This document shows positions 50,301 through 62,300 of a stretch of 64,000 bases of DNA, in pieces. The notes beneath the pieces were generated by a model. That model saw only the letters and a list, made by a program, of their open reading frames with translations. It was not told the DNA's origin and searched no databases. The position numbers and the translations under genes were made by a program. The first letter of the stretch is position 1, and each line of letters opens with the position of its first letter. Source of the stretch: Liolophura sinensis. Its lineage: Eukaryota > Mollusca > Polyplacophora > Chitonida > Chitonidae. The stretch lies in assembly GCF_032854445.1 (NCBI RefSeq), contig NC_088307.1:17422001-17486000 (forward strand), in the 5' to 3' direction.

Positions 50301-53300
50301 TGGATGAAACTGGCACAGACTGACCTCAGGCTAAGGTCAATTCTATTAAAATTTTGGTCGTGACCTGTAAATTTTCTTATTGCTTCATCACCATCACCAG
50401 TGGCAAATTGGTGAAAACTGACATCTGACATAAATTCAGAGTATCGTTCCTGTTTGTAGTATGGGAATTTACCCACTTCGCCATGGCCGCAGTTCGAGGT
50501 TTGACTCCCAGGGTGTCTTCTTGTTACTAAAATCATTGTCCAGCAAATTATCCAGGTATTATTGTAAGGTCTGGATCCCAAGGCTGTACCACTGCCATGA
50601 CTCAATATACAAGTACAGTTCTTAAATGTGTACTCCATACTGTTCATTATTGATAGCCATTTATCACTGTCACTACTTGCGCCTTAACGATGCCAGACAA
50701 TGGAGGGATTGACAAACTCTTGCAGTGTTTATTTCAATGACGTATAAAGCTGTTTCAATTATTATCATCTGATTCATGGGGTAAAGTTCACAGGGTAAAG
50801 TTCACAGGTGAAGGAAGACAGAGTATATGGAAGCAACCACAACCCTCCTGCTGAGTCCCTGACCAACCTTCTGAATTACAGCTTCATTTGCCCCACAAAA
50901 CCTCAACACCCTCACCCCACCCCCCCACTCCCCACCCCCACCATCCCGCCCAAACTACCGGTTGAGGGTAGAAAATTTGCTTCTTTGCAAACCAACTTTT
51001 TAGATGAGTGGTCCAGCTGTGATCAATAGCTCTTGATATAAGCAGACAGTAGAGCATGAACGTGCCAATGTCTAATAACATTGCTACACTTATACTGTAC
51101 CTGTCTGGCATGAAGCTGTAATAAACCTTGACAATATAGAACGTTAACCTCATTAATCTCAAGGGCCACAAAACAAAATCTATCAAATGTGATATTTTAC
51201 ACTTTGGCACATCGGTTACATTTTTTTCTGTCACATAATGTCAAACACTTTTTGCTCATTTCTCACCTTTTCTCTCAACATATGCAAGATCAATTCATGC
51301 TGACGTCCTAATCCGGATCATAACATCAGATCAAGAGCAGATCCGTTAATTATAAATATAATTCAAAATGTGAAGCTCATGACGTGTCACTCTTCGTCAC
51401 ATTTTACGTGTGGTTCAAATTATCCCAAAATTTAACTGTAAAACTTTGAACGAATAATGTCACTTTGTCCAGCGCAATCATCAATACATGTGCATGAATG
51501 TGAGTATACTAACATCAGTATAGATTTATTTTGCTCTGGTAAGTATAATGAAACCTGCGAATGGCCGTGGGTTTCGCCAGGCTCTGCCTAGTTTCCTCTC
51601 CCCATAATGCTGACTGCCATCATATAAGTGAAATATTCTTGAGTACAGAATAAAATACCAATCAAATATAAAATATAAATAGTATAATGTCATACAGATT
51701 AATTTTTATAATATTTTTCACAACCTTTTATATCAATTTATGACTATTCAGATTTGTAAGCCCATATTCAGTGTGTAGAACCAGACCCTTACCCTCACAG
51801 GACCCATACTCTGTTCTCTGGAAGCCTGGGGACAGAGGTCCAGGCACTGGAAACTGCCGGGTGTATTACTACACTGCTGACCACTCCCCACAGTTAGACA
51901 ATCCCTCCAAACACTCATCAATGTCTGAAAAGAAAACTCTCACATATATTTACTTCATTCCTCCAGAGCAATCAAGGTATACTTTCAGGTCTGCTCAATA
52001 TTAATGTCTTAATTCAGATTATATCATATCACAGAATTTATCTTAAAACCTTAGAAAGACACACTATATTAGAGCACTGTATCAAAATTGTTTTACATCC
52101 CCATATCAAAGATAGCAGTATTTTTGTATTTCATATCACTACAGGGGCAACACAACCAATTCCAAAGTAGGGGGTGGGCTATATCTCAGGGACTTGCTTA
52201 ACAAAACTGACTGCTTTTAGCCGCTCAGCCCCCAACCCCCAACCCCTTGTTCCACAGCCCCTGAGTGTACTGATACCCTGTCATTAACATGACAAGAACA
52301 TACATGTGCACATATATAATCCTCAAGATACCACACAAAGTAATGACCACAATGTGACAGCCGAGTGGTAGGAAATCCACACTGCAATAGGCAAAAAAAA
52401 AAAACCAAGCTTTCCTGGCCAGTCACCCAGCATAAAGACACAAATAATTTCGACACTGTAACTCAAGCTAATGGACATGAAGCACTGTACCAAGGTCTTG
52501 TCAAACATTTCTCATACAGTAATGCTCACAGTAACTGTCACCAAATGTTAGCAAGTTGTAAGTTAAGCAAAGTGTCTGCCCCCCCCCCCCCCCCCCACCC
52601 CACCCCCCCACAAAATCTGTCCCTTTGTATTTACCTCTGCAAATGCCACCCTCAGTGAGGATGAATCCCAGGGGACAGGAGCATTGGTAGCTCCCCTCAG
52701 TGTTCTGACAGGAATGACTGCACGGGGACACAGGTCGCACACATTCGTTGATGTCTATAATGATAAACAGTTAAAGACATCACAGTTACATCTGAATATA
52801 CAAGTACGTAAAAGTGTAAAAGTCATTTGTGTGTGTGTGTGTGCATGTGTGTGTGACGTGTGTGTGGTAGCACACCTAAAAGACACCAAACAAGTCGATA
52901 ATTTGACACTACCAGCTTAAATCTCTTTTGTGTGTGTGTGTGTGTCTGTGTGTGTGTGACTTGTGTGTGGTCGCACACCTAAAAGAGACGAAACAAGTTG
53001 ACAATTTAACACTACTAGCTTAAATCTCTTTTGTGTGTGTGTGTGTCTGTGTGTGTGTGTGTGTGACTTGTGTGTGGTAGCACACCTAAAAGACACCAAA
53101 CAAGCTGATAATTGACACTACCAGCTTAAATCTCTTTTGTGTGTGTGTGTGTGTCTGTGTGTGTGTGTGACTTGTGTGTGGTCGCACACCTAAAAGAGAC
53201 GAAACAAGTTGACAATTTAACACTACTAGCTTAAATCTCTTTTGTGTGTGTGTGTGTCTGTGTGTGTGTGTGTGTGACTTGTGTGTGGTCGCACACCTAA

Positions 53301-56300
53301 AAGACACCAAACAAGCTGATAATTGACACTACCAGCTTAAATCTCTTTTGTGTGTGTGTGTGTGTCTGTGTGTGTGTGACTTGTGTGTGGTCGCACGCCT
53401 AAAAGAGACGAAACAAGTTGACAATTTAACACTACTAGCTTAAATCTCTTTTGTGTGTGTGTGTGTCTGTGTGTCTGTGTGTGTGTGACTTGTGTGTGGC
53501 AGCACACCTAAAAGACACCAAACAAGCCGATAATTTAACACTACCAGCCTAAATCTCTTTATCAACAAACAGAAGAAGATTTCCAGTCGTTACACAGTCA
53601 AGAAAAGGTGGCTAAGGATGTGGATCTACAAGTTGAACTACTAGTGTAACCCACACATTGAATCATTCATATATTACACATCTACCATACATAAAATACA
53701 GGTAGGAGGTCAGTTTTAGAGGTAGAAGAATCATATTTCAATCATTGTTTTCGAGCACTCCTTGACAGGGACCTGTATGGAACACGGATCAATTCCATAA
53801 AGCTTGATTTGGCTTTGACCTTTAACTCTGACTTAGGTCAAAACTTCAATCCGATCTGGACAATTATTTTAGGGACGGAAGTTGGGAACATGTGACAAGT
53901 TTTACAGGGCAGGTTTTGGGAACCTTCTTTCACTTGGCCAGCAGCCCTGTTGTACTCTCAGGACTACACCTGACTGTGTGCGTACCTTCACACCTGCGTC
54001 TGCCCAACAGCTGGTAGCCTGGTTGACAGGAACACTGGTAACCTCCGACAGTGTTTGTACATTCGTGAGAACAGATCCCTGGTGTCTCCACACACTCATT
54101 GATATCTGAAAACATCAAAAAGTTATCCACCTGTCATATCTCATGTGTGGAACGGTTATAAAGCCAAGCATGCACAAACATCTCAACAGAGCAGCCAAGA
54201 CCTGCAGGTAGAAAAAGTTTGAGTGCCTAATTACTTTTCTCACTTCCAGATGTTTTAAGAATGTTCTGATACTAATATTTAAGAAATGACCACAAAGAAG
54301 AATTTCTGGAAGAAGGGTCAATGCAAAAAAAAAAAAGCTGGGGATGCCACAGCTACTGTCATCCTGTCAATTGAGGGATGTTTCGGCTACTGTCATCCTG
54401 CCAACTGAGGGATGTCACAGCTACTGTGATCTTGCCAACCGAGGGATGTCACAGCTACTGTGATCCTGTCGATTGGGGGATGTTACAGCTACTGTGATCT
54501 TGCCAACTGAGGGATGTCACAGCTACTGTCATCCTACCAACTGGGGGACTTCACAGCCAATTAAGGGATGTCACAGCTACTGTGACCCTGTCAACTGAGG
54601 CATGTTACAGCTACTGTCATCCTGCCAACTGAGGGATGTCACAGCTACTGTAATCCTGCCAATTGAGGGATGTCACAGCTACTGTTATCCTGTCAATTGA
54701 GGGATGTCACAGCTACTGTCATACTGCCATTTGAGGGATGTCACAGCTACTATGATCCTGCCAACTGAAGGATGTCAAAGCTACTGTGATACTACCAACT
54801 CTGGGATGTCACAGTCAATTCAGGGATGTCACAGCTACTGTGATCCCGTCAATTTAGGGATTTCACAGCTACTGTATATGTGATTCCTGCCAACCTTCAC
54901 AAATGAGTCCTCCTTCTGTCCTTCGGAGTCCGTCTGCACATCTGACGACACACTGGAATGACCCGATTGTATTGAGGCAATCCTGACCTGGAGGACATTC
55001 CAACTCTCCCGCCAAGCACTCGTCAATGTCTACAAGGTGAACGGAACACAATCAAACACGGCCATAACATCACCCAGATTATCAGGGGAAGAGAACTCAA
55101 CTTGGAATAAACAAGTCACTGAGGATTCATGTATACTTGAGGCACAATTATACTCTTCTGTCAGACACTTATCAATGTCAACATATCTGCCAGAACAAGA
55201 TGACATATTGAGAACATGACTCAATGTTCACTCAACACGTCTAGAAGACATCACAACTCTATTAACTCATCAACACCTTATGATGTGGCCGTGTGACAAT
55301 CCCCAAGGGTTAAGCCACACCTATCTCTTTAAATACCTTGAAGAAATTTGAGCAGCATGTGCACAAATCATAAATTACACTATTTTGGTATACCATTTTA
55401 CACATGATACATTTAAAAAAGAAAAAAAAAAACATGAATCACCAAGAGCACCAATGCCGTCACAACAAACTGGACATTTATGAAGATTTATCTTAAAAAT
55501 ACTGAATAAATAAACATTTAATAAATATTTTTATATTTAATTTATATTTAATACTATTTAATTTATATTTAATAAATATTTTTCTTTAATGTTAAACAAT
55601 AGCACAGAAAGCCTGCCTATATCAATTTTTGAGATATTTGAAATCACTGTATCTCAGCTTTAATTTTAGGCCAGTTTGACACAAAAATGCTTTCTATAAT
55701 TGAATATGTTTTTATCAGTTACACACAAGTATTTTTTATGAAGACAGAATAGGAAACTAAAGATGCATTCTGTGTGAGCAAAATAATTTAATATTTAACA
55801 TTTCCTAGGAAGCCTGATTTCAAGCATATCTAAAAATATAACTGTGGCAATAGTAGGAAATTGCAATTTGATTTGCAAACGGATTTGCAACCACACATTG
55901 AGTATAGAGTTGTTTTACCTGAGCACTGCTTGCCATCCGACTCCAGGATAAAGCCTATAGGACAGGAGCAGGAGTAGCTGCCAGGTGTGTTGTGACAGTA
56001 GTCTGAGCAGGACCCCAGGATGGAGCACTCGTCCTCATCTGGTAACACAGCAAAATGACACATGTAACATGTAGATAGATACAGGTTGGAAACATCTTAT
56101 TGTAAAATAGGAAAGACGTTTTTTCCAGATTTCTGAACAGGGGTCTCTGTGGCACAGTGGTTTACAGTGTAGGCCAGCATGAGCTGGACTTGAACTCACA
56201 GCGACCGCATTGGTGAGAGGCTCCTGAGTCAAGGAAGCTTTTGACGACACTATGATTATACCCATTAAAGCCTTTATACCGGTACCTATATTACAGCTCT

Positions 56301-59300
56301 TATGGGATATACCGGCAAGGTATACATAAAAGTATACACTTTCATAACATTGCACAGTTCATCATGTAAACTTTGATCATAGCATTGTGCAAAAGCATAG
56401 ATACTGAGAATAAAACTGAGAGTGAGGCTTAACGTCGTACCTCACAATTTTTCAGTCTTATGACGACGAAGGAGTCCTTAGAGTACATGTAATGTGTCTC
56501 CTTGTTACAAGATGGATTTCCACTGCTCTTTTATCAAGTGCTGCTTCACTACCGCCCTGTCCAAGCCATTATACTGATACGGGTCAACCAGTCGTTGTAC
56601 TACTCCCTTAATGCTGAACGCCAAGTAGGGAAGTTACAACTCCCTCTTTTTTAAGGTCTTAGGTGTGATCCGACCCAGGATTGACCCTGGATCTACTGCA
56701 CCCAAACCCTCTACCAATTGAGCTATCGGGGCCGGTCAATAAAACTGAGAAGACACATATCTAACGTTTCAATATTTCGACAAAACTTTATTTGTCATCA
56801 TCAGTTTCAATATTTAGTCGAAATATTGAAACACCAAATATGCAAGTTTCGTTTTTTCTTGGCGTATCTTCTATCCTTTTGCACTACGCTAAGCTAATGG
56901 ATGGATCAACAGGTTTTTAACTTGATCATTGTGAAATTCATTTTATCCTGCTGGTTGAATTCCGTCCCATGACGGTTCATCAGCTGCCCAACATCCCCTA
57001 CCCACCTTTGCAGTACTTTCCCTCCTCCAGCAGGAATCCTGTGGGGCACATGTTGCTGGGCTCCCCTGGGGAGATCTGTGCCTCCAGTCTGTACTTCAGT
57101 ACTTCCTGGCTAGGGTGGAACTCCACCTCCAGCCCCTGGGCAAACAGCCGCTGAACTAAGAAGGGCATGGTGCCCAGTTCTTCATTGTACGTGATGGTGT
57201 GGTTCCAGGCATAGGGCAGCATGTAGCCGTCCACTCGGAACAAACGACTAGAGTGAGCATAAATCGATCCTGAAAAATCAACGCGCAATTTTGAACATTA
57301 TTTTCTTATATTAAGATAACTATAGAGTTAACTAAATAAGATCAACAGGGGTAAAACAACTTTAGGATTAGAGGCCAGCATGTGATAGGCGTCACAATTA
57401 TGCCAAATCACTTCACTTCCCAGGTGTAGTTTTTCCTTGTTCTTCACCTTTACAAGAAAGTACAATTACACGTAAAAGAACATCTATGCAAAACAAATAG
57501 TAGCAAAACTATGGTCTCCTCCAGTCTTGATAGATATTTTTCAAGCAGATTATTGTGTACTAACTGACTGTATTGAGCCTAGCCTTCAGCATATTTCATT
57601 TGACAAATTCTGATTGATTTATCCACCTTCTAGGGCTGCTTAAGCTTGTTTGTGAAATCTGATTCACGCCTAATGTTCTGCATGTTTCACGTGACACATT
57701 CTGATTGATTCATCCACCTTCTAGGGCCACTTAAGCTTGTTTTGTGAAATCTGATTCACACCTAATGTTCAGCATGTTTCACGTGACATATTCTGATTGA
57801 TTCATCCACCTTCTAGGGCCGCTTAAGCTTGTTTTGTGAAATCTGATTCACACCTAAAGTTCAACATGTTTCACGTGACATATTCTGACTGATTCATCCA
57901 CCTTCTAGAACCACTTAAGCTTGTTTTGTGAAATCGGATTCACACCTAAAGTTCAACATGTTTCACGTGACACATTCTGACTGATTCATCCACCTTCTAG
58001 GGCCACTTAAGCTTGTTTTGTGAAATCTGATTCACACCTAATGTTCTGCATGTTTCACATGACATATTCTGACTGATTCATCCACCTTCTAGGCTCACTT
58101 AAGCTTGTTTTGTGAAATCTGATTCACACCTAATGTTCTGCATGTTTCACGTGACATATTCTGACTGATTCATCCACCTTCTAGAACCAGTTAAGCTTGT
58201 TTTGTGAAATCTGATTCACACCTAATGTTCGGCATGTTTCATGTGACACATTCTGATTGATTCATCCACCTTCTAGGGCTGCTTAAGCTTGTTTTTTGAA
58301 ATCGGATTCACACCTAATGTTCGGCATGTTTCATGTGACACATTCTGATTGATTCATCCACCTTCTAGGGCTGCTTAAGCTTGTTTTGTGAAATCTGATT
58401 CACACCTAATGTTCTGCATGTTTCATGTGACATATTCTGACTGATTCATCCACCTTCTAGGGCTGCTTAAGCTTGTTTTGTGAAATCTGATTCACACCTA
58501 ATGTTCTGCATGTTTTACGTGATATATTCAGACTGATTCATCCACCTTAAAGGGCTGTTTGAGCTTGTTTTATGAAATCTGATTCACATCTAAAGTTCAG
58601 CATGTTTCAGGTGACATATTCTGACTGATTCATCCACCTTCTAGGGCCGCTTAAGCTTGTTTTGTGAAATCTGATTCATGCCTAATGTTCAGCATGTTTC
58701 ATGTGACATATTCAGACTGATTCATCCACCTTAAAGGGCCGCTTAAGCTTGTTTTATGAAATCTGATTCACACCTAAAGTTCAACATGTTTCACGTGACA
58801 TATTCTGACTGATTCATCCACCTTAAAGGGCCACTTAAGCTTGTTTTATGAAATCTGATTAATGCCCAAAGTTCTGCATGTTTCATGTGACACATTCTGA
58901 TTGATTCATCCACCTTCTAGGGCCGCTTAAGCTTGTTTTGTGAAATCGAATTCATGCCTAATGTTCTGCATGTTTCATGTGACATATTCTGACTGATTCA
59001 TCCACCTTAAAGGGCCGCTTAAGCTTGTTTTGTGAAATCTGATTCACACCTAAAGTTCAACATGTTTCACGTGACATATTCTGACTGATTCATCCACCTT
59101 CTAGAACCACTTAAGCTTGTTTTGTGAAATCTGATTCACACCTAAAGTTCAACATGTTTCACGTGACATATTCTGACTGATTCATCCACCTTCTAGGGCC
59201 ACTTAAGCTTGTTTTGTCCGTGAAAGTAACATTTAAGATCCTTTATATGTTCCTGAAAGGTTATTTTTACATACCAAACCTTAGTTGTAATACAGTGAGC

Positions 59301-62300
59301 TTTAACTGAGATTCTAGGAGGCTGTCTAGGGGATATTGTACTACTCTTCTGTCATTCAGTGTGGTTATCTCTGACATTATGTCACTGATGTGATATGGTA
59401 CTTACATATTAGTGTTTTACACAAACTATACAAAAAAACTCACTTGAATTCGCCTGGGTCTGATTTCAAAATGCCAGTTTTGATTTAAATCACAATAAAA
59501 ATAATGATTTTAGAGCTCTTTTTCTGGACCTGTAAGTTAAACTTTTGTCACTTCACCAATGTCAGCTTAGGACAAATGTCTCAGAATCCCATACCAAATG
59601 CTAAGCTTTATTTGTGAGATTTTAAATTCTGATTTAAGTCAGAACTGCTTTTTTGGAATCCAACCCCATCTCTTAATAGTTAATAATGGTCCCACTGACT
59701 TATAAAATGTTTGTTCCTCACCTAGTCCAGTCTGTATGTAGTCTTCCGTATAGGGCTGTAGATAGACCTGTGTGAACTCAGGTAGGCTTGGCACCGTTCC
59801 TCGCACAATTATGTCTAGTTGTAACACCCCTTGGCTGTCCACCCCACGGGCAACGTGTGTCATCTTTAGGATCTCACCTGTAGGCAGGTATTTAAAAAAA
59901 AAACATGTGCACACAACCTCGTGTCACAGATCTTTTAATAAACAGAATGCAAGAGCAGAAAATTCAAGCAACACAGGTCTGCTTATCAAATCAACCGTGA
60001 AGGCAAAAAAAACACTAAAATGAAGAATATATCAGATGAAAGACCAATAAAACTCTGTCCAGAAAGTCTGATTTATCTCTTCAGGTCTGCCAGTAACCTG
60101 TGGATGGTCGTGGGCTTTCCCCTGGGCTCTGCCCGGTTTCCTCCCACCATAATGCTGCCCGCTGTCCTATAAGTGAAATATTCTTGAGTACGGTGTAAAA
60201 CACCAATCAAATAAACCTCTTTAGAATTTTTCTATCCACGTTAAACAGTTTTAAACGATCAGATTTAACATTTGTCTGTAGTTGAGGTCACATACATGTA
60301 GTTCGTTTCAAGGTCCATTCGTCTAATACATTCACTGATCTGTATGTATATGCAATTAGAATGATGAAATCTGACAGTCTCAGTGTGACAAGTAGCCAAA
60401 ACCTGATGTGATGTCAATGGTCCCAAATATGGCTAGAAAAGGCCATCAAAGAATACAATGTTTCAAATACATTTCATTAGGTTGAAAAAATTGGAAAAAA
60501 AAAAAAATCTTTCAACTGCCGCATACTTCACTTTATAGTTATCTTTGCCTTTAATGATCAACAAGAATTATTATAAACAAATTATTCAAGAATATTTCAC
60601 TTACACAACTGTCAGGTTTATGGGGAGGAAGGGGGGGGGGGCAGAAACCTTACGAAGACAACTGCACCTTGCCTTCCCAGAAACTTTATTACAAATGTCT
60701 TGATCTCAGGATGTATGTATAGCTAGCCCAGCAGAAACTGGATTTGAACACGTGACCTCACTGGTCAAGCACTAAAGTTCTCAACATGTGCAACCTAAAA
60801 CAACTCTGCCATGAAGGATCCTTAATGTACGGAGGAGATTTCTCAGCTTTTTTTTTCACGAGCAAAAATGTAATTACAATACATATAAGAACGAGGATGC
60901 TCCATGATTTCTCACCTGTTGTAAACTCCACCTGTATCTCCCGTTTAAACTCGCCCTTTGTTAAGGTGTAACCATTATAGGCTCCTCCCACTTCATGAGC
61001 TGTTGTCCAATAGATTGGGGAGAGGATGGAGAGCAGCTGGCGTAGATGGTAACCTTCAGAATGGAATAACATCTATCTCTGAAGCTTACAATATACTTAA
61101 AATATTTATTTGATTGTGACAGTAGAAGAAAAGAGTACATCGTTTCAAATTATATTTTAGGCTTGTAATGTTTAGACACTGTCAGAAAATTACAAAAATT
61201 ATCAATATTGCATTTTGAATGAATACATGAGTTCTTGGGGTTTAATTTCATACACAACAATTTTTCAGTCATTTGACGATGAGGAGTCATTAGGTGTGTG
61301 TACATATACTGTGTCTTCTTGTTACAGGACTGCCAAAGTGCTGCTGCCACTGAAGCATCATCACCGGACACGACACCCCACCTAGTCACATTACATGTAC
61401 ACTGACACCTGGCTAACCAGTCCTGTTTCTTTACTCTAACCTCTCAGCAATTAGCGCCAAGAGAGGCAGGAACAAGTACCATTTTTATGACCCGACACAG
61501 GTTTGATCCCTGGTTTCCAAACTTCGAGGCGGACACTAATCTTTAGGCCACCGAAGTTGTTATTTCACTTTGAAAATAACTTTCAACACATTTAAATATT
61601 TGTTGAACGCAAACATGCCCATACAAACATATGGGGGTAAGAGTAAGAATACAATATAAGTGTAACAAGCAAAGTAAATTCCAGCACACATCAGTGTAAT
61701 GCCTCACCGACTTCCCTCGGTACATTGTTGAGCGTTCCTGTAATCACACTTGAGTCCCCTCGATCATTCATGTCAGCCTCTAGCTGTGACACACCAAAGT
61801 CCACGCCATTTATATTTCCTATCACATTACCAAAAGCCTTCAAGGGCATGGCTGCAAGAACGAAAAATTACAGATGAAAGATTTTGTTCGCATGATAAAA
61901 GTAACACTTTTCAAAGTGGAGAGGCAGGGGGTGCTTTTTGTAACATGCTTACTATAGATACTAATTTATATCAAATTTTCAGGTACATCATATAGCCGTA
62001 CTTGGGAAGGTCTATCAGCAACCTGCAGATGGTCATGGGTTTCCGCCGGGCTCTGCCCGGTTTCCTCCCACCATAATGCTGGCCGCCTTCGTATAAGAGA
62101 AATATTCTTGAGTACGGTGTAAAACACCAATCAAATAAATAAATAAATCAAATAAATACATCATGTAGTATCTGAAAAAAACTGACAGTTATTGCCTGCT
62201 TACAGAGTCATCTATTATAATTTATAAGAATGTCATCACTTCTTTCACTGATAAAAGTGATATTTCACATTAGGTATCACTTTTGTTAGCACATTTTAAT

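Noticed and set aside
50288-50647. 119-codon minus-strand open frame in a hemicentin intron
   Set aside because: No EGF cysteine pattern and no phase-1 splice borders, so it is not a hemicentin exon.
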